Shown here piece by piece: positions 24,725 to 33,473 of a stretch of 64,000 nt of DNA. The position numbers and the translations under genes are program-made. The stretch spans positions 62,001-126,000 of the forward strand of contig JAFIEK010000004.1 in NCBI GenBank assembly GCA_020832545.1. The letters run 5' to 3'. This stretch comes from Pararhodobacter sp. (GTDB lineage Bacteria > Pseudomonadota > Alphaproteobacteria > Rhodobacterales > Rhodobacteraceae). Below the pieces are notes generated by a model. That model was not told the origin of the DNA. It did not search any database and worked only from the letters and a program-made list of their open reading frames with translations. The number at the start of each line of letters is the position of its first letter. Position 1 is the stretch's first letter.

Positions 24725-25395
24725 GGGCCATCCAGCCCCATCTGCCAGAAGCCCACTTCCAGCCGCGTGGCCGTGGCGAAACGCTTTGACAGCTGACCTG
24801 CGCGCGGCAGGCTGGCCCAGTCCGGCCCCAACCTGTGCACCAACGCGCCATCGATCAGGGCGCCCACATCATGGCATAGCGCCTGATACTCCGGCCCTGC
24901 ATAGGTATCGATCCATGCCGCATACGGCCCGCCGCTGCCCGCCAGCCGCGCGCCGATTTCGCCATAGCCCAGCACACAGGGGGCGAGCGCAGCCATCAGG
25001 TCCAGAAAGTCGCCGGAATAGCCTGCATCAAGCACATAGCGGGTATAGGCAAGATTTGCGGGGGCTTCCTCGGTAGCTTCAAGTGCCGCTTCATTGATGC
25101 CCTCGCCCGCGCAGATCTGCACATGCAGCGGCATTTCTTCATGCACCAGCGCCTGAACGGTGGCCGAGGCCGCCTGCATTTCCGCCAAAGTGCCTGCCTT
25201 GGCCGCCGCCAGTGCCCATGCCCGCGCGAAATGGATCAGGAACACATAATCCTGCCGCAAATAGTGCAGAAAATTCTCGCGCGGCAGATCGCCCCGGCGC
25301 AAGGCCTCTACAAATTCATGCCGCGTGTAGGCCTGCCACTCTGGCGCGGATGCGCGCCAGAGGGTGAAGGCGCGGCCATACTCCGGCGCACTCAT
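24721..25395 (-). CDS. tenA: TenA, thiaminase II / aminopyrimidine aminohydrolase
   Basis: A 224-residue all-helical TenA/PQQC-fold protein. Family marks include FLHYLRQDYVFLIHFARAWALAAAKA, HEEMPLHVQICAGEGI, NLAYTRYVLDAGYSGDFLDLMAALAPCVLGYGEIG (Cys140 aligns with the catalytic Cys of TenA-C enzymes) and an acidic C-terminal helix region. TenA-C enzymes hydrolyse aminomethylpyrimidine to HMP for thiamin salvage. It is joined by ATGA overlaps both to thiY before it and thiZ after it. No ylmB-like deformylase gene is in this operon, so any formyl group would have to be removed by an enzyme encoded elsewhere. Confidence 0.92.
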   Translation of the reverse strand: MSAPEYGRAFTLWRASAPEWQAYTRHEFVEALRRGDLPRENFLHYLRQDYVFLIHFARAWALAAAKAGTLAEMQAASATVQALVHEEMPLHVQICAGEGINEAALEATEEAPANLAYTRYVLDAGYSGDFLDLMAALAPCVLGYGEIGARLAGSGGPYAAWIDTYAGPEYQALCHDVGALIDGALVHRLGPDWASLPRAGQLSKRFATATRLEVGFWQMGLDGP

Positions 25396-26342
25396 GGTGT
25401 GGCCTGTGCCGTCACATCAATGGCCAGCGCATCAACCGACAGCCCGCCAGAAGTGGCGCCGCGTTCGGCCAGAAACGCCTCGAATCGTGCATAGCGCCCG
25501 GCATCCAGCGCGGCGGGGCGGGTGGCGAAGCGTGGCCATGTGTCAGCCCAGGCGCGGGTGTTCAGTTCGGTCTGCAATTCGGATGCGGTGGCGGCAAACA
25601 TCTCCCATGCCTCATCGGGGTTGTTCAGAATAAAGCCGGTCGTACGCTCGGTCGCATCCAGAAAACGGGCGATGGCATCCGTGTCCATATGCTCTGGATT
25701 GGCGACATAGATCAGCTCATCATAGCTGGGCACGCCTTCAGCTTCCGGGTAGAAGCACCGCCCCTCGCTGCCTTCGATCTGTAGCTGATTCAGCTCAAAA
25801 TTGCGAAACGCGCCGATCACGCCATCGACCTGCCCCGACATCAGCGCCGGTGAGATGGACCAGCCGATATTGATCTGCTCCACATCCCCCGGCGCCATCC
25901 CGTGATGGGCGAGCATCGCATCCAGCATCACCTCCTGCACGCCTGCCACGGCAAAGCCCACCCGGCCCCCGTTCAGGTCGGCCATCGTCTGCACCGGCCC
26001 GTCCGCCAGCACCACAAGGCAGGTGAGCGGCGTGGAAATCAGCGTGCCGACACGGCGCAGCGGCAGGTCATTGTGACGGCTGAGGTGCAGTTGCGGCTGA
26101 TAGCTGATCGCCAGATCAACCCGGCCCGCGGCGGCCATGCGCGGCGGGTCGTTGGGATCAGAGGGGGTGACGATTTCCACCTCCAGCCCGGCCGCGTCAA
26201 AATAGCCGAGTTCCTGAGCAAGAATGATCGGCGCGTGATCAGGGTTCACGAACCAGTCGAGCATGACGGACAACCGGTCCTGTGCGCTTGCAGGCAGGGC
26301 AAGCGTGGCTGTGACAGCGAGTGTGGTAATGACGCGTTTCAT
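25392..26342 (-). CDS. thiY: ThiY, periplasmic binding protein for a pyrimidine precursor
   Basis: A 316-residue NMT1/THI5-like solute-binding protein. Signal peptide MKRVITTLAVTATLALPASAQ, then DRLSVMLDWFVNPDHAPIILAQELGYFDAAGLEVEIVTPSDPNDPPRMAAAGRVDLAISYQPQ, which is the Thi5/ThiY opening, and later GGRVGFAVAGVQEVMLDAML. The start at 26342 follows AAAGGA; the ORF track begins earlier inside thiF. It is 10 bp after thiF and overlaps tenA by ATGA. It captures the pyrimidine ligand in the periplasm for ThiXZ. Confidence 0.9.
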   Translation of the reverse strand: MKRVITTLAVTATLALPASAQDRLSVMLDWFVNPDHAPIILAQELGYFDAAGLEVEIVTPSDPNDPPRMAAAGRVDLAISYQPQLHLSRHNDLPLRRVGTLISTPLTCLVVLADGPVQTMADLNGGRVGFAVAGVQEVMLDAMLAHHGMAPGDVEQINIGWSISPALMSGQVDGVIGAFRNFELNQLQIEGSEGRCFYPEAEGVPSYDELIYVANPEHMDTDAIARFLDATERTTGFILNNPDEAWEMFAATASELQTELNTRAWADTWPRFATRPAALDAGRYARFEAFLAERGATSGGLSVDALAIDVTAQATP

Positions 26343-26352
26343 GAAGATCCTT

Positions 26353-27306
26353 TCAGTCATGGAGGGCCAGCAGGGCGATGTCGCCCGGCCAGCGTGTTTG
26401 CAGGGTCTGGCCTGCGTTGTGCGCGCGCAGGCCGGTGGCACAGGCCAGCACGACACGGGTGTTGTCAGGCGGGTTCAGGGTGGCGATGGCCTCGGGCGGG
26501 ATGTGCTGTGCCTGCGCGCAGAAAGGTGCGCTTTCAGTGCGCAGGTCGATCAGCAGATCCCTCGCGCAGGTCTGGCCGCGCGCGATGAAGGGCAGGGGCT
26601 GTGCCGGTTCAGGCGCGTTATCGAAGCGAAAGCCGCCCATGTGCCAGCGTGCGGCATTCAGGCTGACAAGCTGACCAAGGGGCGTGGGCGTCAGCCCCAG
26701 CAAGATCGACAGCGCCATTTGCGCCTGTAACGCACCGACAGCGCCGACGACCGGCCCCATCACGCCAGCGGTGGCGCAGGTGGCACCCTTCTCTGGCAGG
26801 TCGGGGAAGATCGCACGCAGGCTGGGGGCGGTGCCGCAGCACCCCGCCACATAGCCTGACAGCGCAAGCGCCGAGGCCGTGATCAGCGGCGTCGTCCGCG
26901 CGTGGCAGATGTCGGACAAGGTGAGGCTGGCGGCAAAGGTGTCAGCGCAATCCAGCACCACATCTGCGGTGTCCACCAGCGCAGGCGCATTCGCCGGGTC
27001 CAGCCAGTGCGCGTGCGGTGTGACCTGCACATCCGGATTCAGCGCGGAGAGGGCCCGTGCTGCAGCGGGTGCCTTTGGCTGGCCGATCTGGTCCATACGG
27101 AAAAGTGGCTGGCGGTGCAGGTTGTGTTCCGCCACCACGTCACCATCCACCAGCGTGATATGGCCAATCCCGGCCCCCGCCAGATATTGAAGCACCGGCA
27201 CACCCAGTCCGCCCGCACCCACCACCAGCACATGCGCATCCGACAGCCGCGCCTGCCCTTCCGCCCCGATCTCCGGCAGCACCATCTGACGGGCATAGCG
27301 GGTCAT
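26353..27306 (-). CDS. thiF: ThiF-type sulfur-carrier adenylyltransferase with rhodanese-like tail
   Basis: A 317-residue E1-like enzyme of the HesA/MoeB/ThiF family. The N-terminal RYARQMVLPEIGAEGQARLSDAHVLVVGAGGLGVPVLQYLAGAGIGHITLVDGD includes the ATP-binding GAGGLG and the catalytic Asp/Arg environment (HNLHRQPLF). ALDCADTF-like VVLDCADTFAASL follows. The usual zinc CxxC pairs are not obvious. The last 80 residues (LIDLRTESAPFCAQAQHIPPEA...VLACATGLRAHNAGQTL) are a rhodanese-like domain with a Cys in CATGLR. It adenylates the ThiS C-terminus and may pass on sulfur. It begins in an ATGA overlap with thiE. Confidence 0.88.
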   Translation of the reverse strand: MTRYARQMVLPEIGAEGQARLSDAHVLVVGAGGLGVPVLQYLAGAGIGHITLVDGDVVAEHNLHRQPLFRMDQIGQPKAPAAARALSALNPDVQVTPHAHWLDPANAPALVDTADVVLDCADTFAASLTLSDICHARTTPLITASALALSGYVAGCCGTAPSLRAIFPDLPEKGATCATAGVMGPVVGAVGALQAQMALSILLGLTPTPLGQLVSLNAARWHMGGFRFDNAPEPAQPLPFIARGQTCARDLLIDLRTESAPFCAQAQHIPPEAIATLNPPDNTRVVLACATGLRAHNAGQTLQTRWPGDIALLALHD

Positions 27307-27899
27307 GCGCAGACCCTCAGCCAGTCATTGATGCGGCCCTCGGGGTCGGGGTTGAGGGTGATGTCCGTCACAGCCGAAACGACATCCGCGCCGGCGTCAA
27401 AGGCCCCCACTGCGCGCTCAACCGACATGCCACCGATGGCCACCAGCGGGGTATCCCCTAACAAACCCTTCCACTCGGTCACGCGCTCCAGCCCTTGCTG
27501 GTGCCATTTCATCTGCTTCAGGATCGTGGGGTAAACCGGCCCGAGCGCCACATAATCAGGCGCCAATGCCAATGCACGGTCAAGCTCTGCGTGGTCATGT
27601 GTAGACAGGCCCAGCTTCAGCCCCGCGCGACGGATCGCCGGGATATCGGCCTCGTCCAGATCCTCCTGCCCCAGATGCAGCCAGTCTGCACCTTCATCAA
27701 TGGCCAGTTGCCAGTGGTCATTGATCACAAGCGCCGCGCCATGCGCGCGCGCAAGGGCCACCGCTGCGCGAACGTCGCTACGCAGAGCATCAGGCGAACG
27801 GTCCTTGATGCGCAGTTGCACCAGCTTCACACCAAGCGGCAGCGCGCGTTCCAGCCACGCGACGGAATCGAAGATCGGGTAGAAGCGGGGCAATGTCAT
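27303..27899 (-). CDS. thiE: ThiE, thiamin-phosphate synthase
   Basis: A TIM-barrel protein of about 198 residues that joins HMP-PP and the thiazole phosphate to make thiamin phosphate. Motifs seen are [76 protein letters not shown] and [26 protein letters not shown]. The ATG at 27899 (MTLPRF) is preferred over the ORF-track start because it forms an exact ATGA overlap with the thiG stop. It in turn overlaps thiF by ATGA. Slightly shorter than many ThiE proteins but complete in motifs. Confidence 0.92.
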   Translation of the reverse strand: MTLPRFYPIFDSVAWLERALPLGVKLVQLRIKDRSPDALRSDVRAAVALARAHGAALVINDHWQLAIDEGADWLHLGQEDLDEADIPAIRRAGLKLGLSTHDHAELDRALALAPDYVALGPVYPTILKQMKWHQQGLERVTEWKGLLGDTPLVAIGGMSVERAVGAFDAGADVVSAVTDITLNPDPEGRINDWLRVCA

Positions 27900-28657
27900 A
27901 ACCATGCCTTTCCAAGAACGGGGGTGGATGGCGCGGCCATGTCGCGTGGCTCCATCGGGTCGGCGGCATGTGCCAGCGCGCCAGCCCCGACCGCCATGGC
28001 AAAGGCGCGCGCCATGGCGACGGGGTCGCCGGCCTGCGCGACGGCAGTGTTCAGAAGCACCGCGTCAAACCCCATCTCCATCGCGTCGGCGGCATGGCTG
28101 GGCAGGCCAAGGCCCGCATCGATGACCATAGGCACATCGGGGAAGGCGGCGCGCAGGGTTTTCAGCCCGTAGCGGTTGTTCAGACCAAGACCAGAGCCAA
28201 TGGGCGCGCCCCAGGGCATCAGCACCTTTGCACCTGCATCCAGCAAACGCGCGGCAAGAACCTGATCCTCTGTCGTGTAGGGGAACACCTCGAACCCATC
28301 GGCGGCCAGCGCCTGCGTCGCTTCCAACAGGCCAAACGGGTCAGGTTGCAGCGTGTCGGCATGACCGATCACCTCCAGCTTGATCCAGTTTGTCTCAAAC
28401 ACCTCACGCGCCATCTGAGCGGTAGTGATGGCCTCGCGCGCGCTGTGGCAGCCCGCGGTATTGGGCAGGACATGCACGCCAAGGTCGCGAATGATATCCC
28501 AGAACGCCTGCCCCGCACCACCCTCGCGCCGCAAAGATACCGTGGCGACAGCGGCGCGTGAGGCGCGAAACGCACCCTCCAACACAGCTGGCGAGGGGTA
28601 TTGCGCCGTGCCCAGCATCAGCGGGCTGTCCAATGTGATGCCATAGAAAGCGCGCAT
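27896..28657 (-). CDS. thiG: ThiG, thiazole synthase
   Basis: A protein of about 253 residues beginning [23 protein letters not shown]. The Schiff-base lysine lies in [19 protein letters not shown] (Lys93), and [61 protein letters not shown] are highly conserved ThiG segments. It condenses DXP, the ThiS thiocarboxylate and the imine made by ThiO into the thiazole phosphate. The start at 28657 lies 4 bp after thiS; the longer ORF-track start runs back into thiS. Confidence 0.95.
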   Translation of the reverse strand: MRAFYGITLDSPLMLGTAQYPSPAVLEGAFRASRAAVATVSLRREGGAGQAFWDIIRDLGVHVLPNTAGCHSAREAITTAQMAREVFETNWIKLEVIGHADTLQPDPFGLLEATQALAADGFEVFPYTTEDQVLAARLLDAGAKVLMPWGAPIGSGLGLNNRYGLKTLRAAFPDVPMVIDAGLGLPSHAADAMEMGFDAVLLNTAVAQAGDPVAMARAFAMAVGAGALAHAADPMEPRDMAAPSTPVLGKAWL

Positions 28658-28661
28658 CGGC

Positions 28662-28859
28662 TCAGCCCCCCTGCATGGGCGCCAGCACTTCCAGCCGGTC
28701 ACCTGTACTCAACTGTGTGGTGTCGCGCGCAGTCTTGGGCACGAAGGCCCCATTCAGCGCGGTGGCTACGCGGGCCTGGGCCCAGCCCAGTTCATCCAGC
28801 GCGGTGGCCACGGTCGTGCCCGAGACCTCGCGGGTCTCGCCATTCACATGAATCTTCAT
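28662..28859 (-). CDS. thiS: ThiS, sulfur-carrier protein
   Basis: A 65-residue ubiquitin-fold carrier: [12 protein letters not shown] at the start and the essential Gly-Gly terminus in APMQGG. ThiF adenylates the terminal Gly and it then carries sulfur to ThiG. Its start codon lies inside the end of thiO in another frame, a 68-bp overlap, and thiG follows after 4 bp. Confidence 0.95.
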   Translation of the reverse strand: MKIHVNGETREVSGTTVATALDELGWAQARVATALNGAFVPKTARDTTQLSTGDRLEVLAPMQGG

Positions 28860-29814
28860 GAACCAGATCCCCCTTTGCTCCGGTGGTCAGATAGTCAGTT
28901 GCCTGCGCCGCCAGCGCCGGGGCCATCAGATAGCCGTGGCGAAACAAGCCGTTCAGATGCAGCACACGGCCCCTGACGCTCACCCGCGGCACATTGTCAG
29001 GATAGGCGGCGCGCAGGTCGGCCCCGGTTTCCAGTAGCTCGGCCTCGGCAAAGCGCGGGTCCAGTGCATAGGCGACGCTCAACAGTTCCAAGACCGCGCG
29101 CGCAGTCACGCCGCGCCGATCCGCGCTTTCAACCTGCGTCGCACCAAGCATGAAAACACCGCCAGCACGCGGCACGATGTAGAGCGGATGGCGCGGATGC
29201 AGCAGGCGCACCGGGCGCGACAGCCGGATATCGCGCGCACGAAGCACCACCATCTCGCCGCGCACCCCCCTCAGTCCGGGCAGGTTTGCAGCCATTCCGC
29301 GCGCGTCAATCACCGGGCCGTCAATGGCATCTGGTGTGGCCTCGCCCTGTTCGATCATGACGCCCCGTGCAGCCAGCGCGCGGGTAAGATCCGCAATCGC
29401 CTGACGCGGGTCCAGATGGGCCTCTTGCGCGAAAAACAGCGCAGAGTGATGCGCGGCGAGGTCCGGCTCCAGCGCCGATACGTCGCTGACCGGGGCATGC
29501 CCGGTTGTGCGGCGGGCAAAACACGCCAGTTCGCCCTTGTCACGCTGCAAGGCCAGCACCAGCGACCCGCGATGCATGACCTTGGTGACCTCGCCCCAGA
29601 ATGCGGCAGCGGTTTGGCCATGCTCAACGATCACCGGTTCTGCAAGTGCGCCCTCGCAGAAGGGCGCGAGCATACCGCCCGCCCACCAGGAACAGCCATG
29701 CGCACCGGGCGCGCCGTTGCGGTCAATCAGGCGCGGTGTCAGACCGGCCTTGCTCAGCGCATAGGCCGCGCATAGCCCTGCCACCCCTGCCCCGATGATG
29801 GTGATATCAGCCAT
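28792..29814 (-). CDS. thiO: ThiO, glycine oxidase
   Basis: A protein of about 340 residues of the DadA/ThiO FAD oxidoreductase family. It opens with the Rossmann dinucleotide motif MADITIIGAGVAGLCAAYALSKAG and contains GCSWWAGGMLAPFCEG, the family's substrate/FAD segment. Near the end it has YIVPRAGGVFMLGATQVES and LNGLFRHGYLMAPALA. It oxidises glycine to the imine used by ThiG. The ATG at 29814 is chosen; the ORF track's GTG five codons upstream is possible. The last 22 residues ([13 protein letters not shown]...) are read out of frame through thiS and look unlike a ThiO tail. Confidence 0.92.
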   Translation of the reverse strand: MADITIIGAGVAGLCAAYALSKAGLTPRLIDRNGAPGAHGCSWWAGGMLAPFCEGALAEPVIVEHGQTAAAFWGEVTKVMHRGSLVLALQRDKGELACFARRTTGHAPVSDVSALEPDLAAHHSALFFAQEAHLDPRQAIADLTRALAARGVMIEQGEATPDAIDGPVIDARGMAANLPGLRGVRGEMVVLRARDIRLSRPVRLLHPRHPLYIVPRAGGVFMLGATQVESADRRGVTARAVLELLSVAYALDPRFAEAELLETGADLRAAYPDNVPRVSVRGRVLHLNGLFRHGYLMAPALAAQATDYLTTGAKGDLVHEDSCEWRDPRGLGHDRGHRAG

Positions 29815-30016
29815 TGCTACGACCTGCACGGAAAGAGAGCGCGAAGGTTACGGCCACGGCTAGCGCCGGGCAGGCCATTGAACCCGGCTGAATACCTGTG
29901 CTTCTGCCAGAATCAGGCCCTGCGATGGTCAATGCTATGGGAGCCAAATGCCCCTCCTTGCAGTAAAACCAACGCAAGGAAACGGACTGTGTGCGGCCTG
30001 CGCACGTGTTGCACCG

Positions 30017-30094
30017 TTCCCTACGCCGGTATGATCCGGATCAGGTTCGATGGGTTGGCCGAAGCCTCTCAGCCCTTCACAGGGGCACCCCAAC
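30017..30094 (-). promoter_or_regulatory. TPP riboswitch (THI element)
   Basis: On the minus strand the sequence reads GGGGTGCCCCTGTGAAGGGCTGAGAGGC, then ACCCATCGAACCTGATCCGG and ATACCGGCGTAGGGAA. These contain the invariant CTGAGA and the GAACCTGAT-CNGG-ATNCCGGCGNAGGGA blocks of the thiamin pyrophosphate aptamer, including the P1 closing pair. It lies about 200 bp upstream of thiO and points into the operon. High TPP should lower expression of all the downstream genes. Confidence 0.97.
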
Positions 30095-30114
30095 GGTTGT
30101 TGATTGAGACGTAA

Positions 30115-30543
30115 TTCAAACCGATCGGCCTGACAAGGGGGCCTTGGCCAAGGCCGGTTTTCCTACTGCATGAATTCTCTTGGCTGCATAGCCATACCGG
30201 CACTGGCATCGAGCGCTTCACGCAGATGGCGGCGAACTGGAAAGACGTGGTGCTGTCCGTCACCAATCAGGAGAAGCTCAAGGCACCGCAGGATAAGAAA
30301 ACAACCAAAGCGCGTCTGAACTGGTTGCTTCGGATGCTGAAAGTCTATGACCCAAGGCTGAGGATCAGAGCGCCTTGGCCCGGGCGCCGGACATTCATCG
30401 AGTTGCTCGAGGCCTCTGCGACGGAATTCTACGGTCTGGTTGGCCAGCACCTTCGCACCTGGCAGGCCCTGCCGCCAAAACCTGTCAGGTCATCAGCAGT
30501 TCAGGAAACGAGCAAAATCGGAGAGGTGGAAACCCAGCAATAG
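30115..30543 (+). pseudogene. Open frame of unknown origin, possible gene remnant
   Basis: A stop-to-stop frame whose first ATG is at 30226, giving 105 residues. Upstream of that ATG the frame continues without a start as PVFLLHEFSWLHSHTGTGIERFTQ, which looks protein-like. The rest (MAANWKDVVLSVTNQEKLKAPQDKKTTKARLNWLLRMLKVYDPRLRIRAPWPGRRTFIELLEASATEFYGLVGQHL) is basic, helical and lysine-richer than its neighbours. No ribosome site or known domain was recognised. It begins only 20 bp beyond the riboswitch, so it may be the 3' remnant of a gene cut when this region rearranged. From 30544 to 30832 I see no gene. Confidence 0.35.
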
Positions 30544-30832
30544 CCCGTCAGACGCTGCAAAGCTGTCATGGGCGGCAAGCGGATTCGGATGGCTGAAAGC
30601 GCGGCGAGCATTGCAGCGGATTACCCGGCCAGGCGCCGGGGTTGTCACAATGTGCGACGCATTTGAGGGGTGTTGCAACCGGTACCATGCAGCAATCACA
30701 ACTTTGTCGCAGCCATCCGCCCGCAGGACAGTTGAAAAACCATTCGGCAGGCCGTAATTCGACTTGAGGGAAGCGCCTGCATCGCGCCGACCGCTGACAC
30801 GCCGGTTGACCGGCCCGAACCTGCAGGCCGGC

Positions 30833-31864
30833 ATGACTGACCTTTCCGATACTTCTGCACCGCGCTCGGCACGCGAGTGGCTTTCCATCCTTGCCCGTTA
30901 CCGCGAACCCTCGATCCGGCGCAGTCTGTTTGAACTGGCTGCGACACTGGTGCCTTTCGTGGCACTTTGGGCGCTGGCCTGGGCGGCACTGTCGGTCAGC
31001 CCATGGCTGGCGCTGGCCGTGGCGGTGCTGAACGGGGCCTTTCTGGTGCGCATCTTCATCATTCAGCATGATTGCGGACATGGGGCATTTCTGCCCAACC
31101 GCCGTGCGCAGGATTGGGTGGGGCGCGTGCTTGGGGTTCTGACCCTGACACCCTATGCGGTCTGGCGGCGCACCCATGCCGTTCACCACGGCCATCACGG
31201 CGATCTTGACAACCGCGGCATCGGCGATGTCACGACCCTGACGGTGGAGGAATATCGCGCCCGCAGCCGATTCGGCCGGTTGATGTACCGGCTTTACCGG
31301 CACCCTCTGGTGCTGTTCGTGCTGGGGCCAAGCTATCTGTTCATCTTGCAAAATCGCTTGCCGCTGGGGCTGATGGACGAGGGTTGGCGCTACTGGACCT
31401 CAGCCATGGGGACGAATGCGATGATCGGCATCATGTTGGGTCTGATCGTCTGGTTCGGGGGGCTCTGGCCGGTTCTGGTGATCTTTCTGCCCACCTCGGT
31501 CATTGCCGCGACCATCGGCATGTGGTTGTTCTATGTGCAGCATCAGTTCGAAGAAACCCATTGGTCAAAGGGAGAAGACTGGCAGTTGCACCACGCTGCA
31601 CTGGAAGGCAGCTCGCACTATATCCTGCCTCAGCCGCTGCGCTGGCTTTCGGGCAATATCGGCATCCATCATGTGCATCACCTCTACAGCCGCATTCCCT
31701 TCTACCGCTTGCCTGAAGTGATCCGCGATCAACGTGAACTGGCAGAGGCCCAGCGCCTGACCATCCGCGACAGCCTGCGCACAGTCAGACTGCATCTGTG
31801 GGATGAGGCACTGGGCAAGCTGACGTCAATCCGCGATGCTGAGCAGCGCCATGGCTTCAGCTGA
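30833..31864 (+). CDS. Fatty-acid desaturase family protein
   Basis: A 343-residue membrane protein with the three histidine boxes of the membrane desaturase/hydroxylase family: HDCGH (79-83), HAVHHGHH (115-122) and HHVHH (near 283), which bind the di-iron centre. About four membrane spans are visible (LVPFVALWALAWAALS, WLALAVAVLNGAFLVRIF, ATNAMIGIMLGLIVWFGGLW and WPVLVIFLPTSVIAATIGMWL). The ATG at 30833 opens MTDLSDTSAPRSAREW; the ORF track begins 23 codons earlier. Probable acyl-lipid desaturase, of the same type as the beta-ring and fatty acyl desaturases. It stands alone, with no clear operon partner. Confidence 0.88.
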   Translation: MTDLSDTSAPRSAREWLSILARYREPSIRRSLFELAATLVPFVALWALAWAALSVSPWLALAVAVLNGAFLVRIFIIQHDCGHGAFLPNRRAQDWVGRVLGVLTLTPYAVWRRTHAVHHGHHGDLDNRGIGDVTTLTVEEYRARSRFGRLMYRLYRHPLVLFVLGPSYLFILQNRLPLGLMDEGWRYWTSAMGTNAMIGIMLGLIVWFGGLWPVLVIFLPTSVIAATIGMWLFYVQHQFEETHWSKGEDWQLHHAALEGSSHYILPQPLRWLSGNIGIHHVHHLYSRIPFYRLPEVIRDQRELAEAQRLTIRDSLRTVRLHLWDEALGKLTSIRDAEQRHGFS

Positions 31865-31983
31865 CGAGACGCCGGAATACACAGGCAACCGACAGCGCAT
31901 CCTCACATACATCACGCCCGCACAATGGCGGATGGTCTGATTGGTGCCCATTGCAGACCCGTCATCGGGGGCAAGAGACAGCT

Positions 31984-33420
31984 CTATATCTGAGCCATCA
32001 CAGGCCTTTTTTCCGCGCGGTCATACCATCCGCCGACAGCCTTCTCATAGGCCAGACCAATTCGAAACACATCAGCCTCGGCCCAGGGACGTCCGACGAT
32101 CTGCATGCCGGTCGGCACCCGGTTCGTGGCGTGCCCGGTCGGAACGGCCAGCACCGGGCAACGGCTGAGCATGTTGAAGGGTAGCGTCAGTTTCCAGCCA
32201 TAGAGGGGATGCACCGGCGCGCCGTCAACCATGGGCACATCGCGCGACTGGTCATATTCGGCGGGAACGGCGGGAAGGCCGTTGGTGGGACAGATCAACG
32301 CATCGAAGCGTTCCAGCACCGGGCCGAGGGTGGCATACATCTTCCCGGCGGACTGATAGCAGCGCATCAGGGCGGAAGCCGGCACCTTGCCCGCCCCCTC
32401 GATCAGCGCGCGCGCGTAGGAGGTCAGCTCCTCTTCCCGACCGGATGCCATATCGCGCAGCACGTTCCCCATCAGCAGTTTCAGATAGTCCAGCCCGTCT
32501 TCCAGCCATTCGACCTGCCACCCCAGATCCACCTCCTCAACCACCGCACCCAGATCACGCAACACATCCAGCGCAGCTTCGGTATTGCGCCGGACTTCGG
32601 GTTCGATGCGGAAAATGCCTAGATCGGGCGACCAGGCGATCTTCATGCCCCGGATCGAACCCGGCACGCGGGGCAGGACGGGGGTATCGCGCTGCGTCGC
32701 GATATCAAGCGGGTGTGGCCCGGCCATGACACTGAACATCAGCGCGGCATCGCCGACACTGCGCGCCATCGGCCCCTGATGGCAGAAGATGTCCAGATTG
32801 AAAGGCGGCTCTTCGGGCACGCGGCCATAAGCGGGTTTCAACCCCACCACACCACTGGCCGAAGCAGGGATGCGGATGGAGCCGCCGATGTCTGAGCCTG
32901 AAGCCAGTGTGCAACTGCCCGCCGCCAGCGCCGCGCCCGCCCCGCCCGATGACCCGCCCGGCGTGAATTCCAGATTCCACGGGTTGCGGGTGACGCCCCA
33001 CAAGCGCGACCATGTGTAACCGGCGCAGGAGAATTCCGGCGTGGCGGTGCGGGCGTGAACGATGGCCCCGGAATCCAACAGCCGCTGATTGACGGGTGAG
33101 TTATAGTCAGGGATTGTGCCAGCCAAAAGCAGCGAACCATTCGACAGGGGCTTGTCTTTGATAGCGCCCTCATCCTTGACGGCCAGCGCCAGCCCGTCAA
33201 GCGGCCCGGCGGGGGCGGCGCGCATATAGCGCGCCTCAGCCTCGCGGGCCAGAACCAGCGCCTCTTCGAAATGGGTATAGGTCAGCGCGTTCACCTGACC
33301 TTCAACCACCCCGGCCCGGTCTATGATCGCTTGCATCAGTTCAACCGGTGACAGGCTCTTGTCGGTGAACCGCGCAAGCGCCTCGGTCGCTGACATGTAA
33401 CATAGATCATCTTCCGCCAT
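31984..33420 (-). CDS. Amidase signature enzyme
   Basis: A 478-residue amidase with the Ser-cisSer-Lys triad visible: Lys82 in GLALAVKDEGAIK, Ser157 in TPGGSSGGAGAALAAG and Ser181 in GSDIGGSIRIPAS. The C-terminal NMLSRCPVLAVPTGHATNRVPTGMQIVGRPWAEADVFRIG is typical. The start at 33420 is fixed by GGAGG upstream. These enzymes hydrolyse amides such as acylamines or N-acyl amino acids; substrate here unknown. It follows the polyamine-type binding protein gene by 53 bp and shares orientation with the aminotransferase gene, suggesting a catabolic unit for a nitrogen compound. Confidence 0.9.
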   Translation of the reverse strand: MAEDDLCYMSATEALARFTDKSLSPVELMQAIIDRAGVVEGQVNALTYTHFEEALVLAREAEARYMRAAPAGPLDGLALAVKDEGAIKDKPLSNGSLLLAGTIPDYNSPVNQRLLDSGAIVHARTATPEFSCAGYTWSRLWGVTRNPWNLEFTPGGSSGGAGAALAAGSCTLASGSDIGGSIRIPASASGVVGLKPAYGRVPEEPPFNLDIFCHQGPMARSVGDAALMFSVMAGPHPLDIATQRDTPVLPRVPGSIRGMKIAWSPDLGIFRIEPEVRRNTEAALDVLRDLGAVVEEVDLGWQVEWLEDGLDYLKLLMGNVLRDMASGREEELTSYARALIEGAGKVPASALMRCYQSAGKMYATLGPVLERFDALICPTNGLPAVPAEYDQSRDVPMVDGAPVHPLYGWKLTLPFNMLSRCPVLAVPTGHATNRVPTGMQIVGRPWAEADVFRIGLAYEKAVGGWYDRAEKRPVMAQI

Positions 33421-33473
33421 GTTGCCCTCCGGGCAGTGAGTTGCGGCGCATTGATGCGCGCCGCAACACGGGG

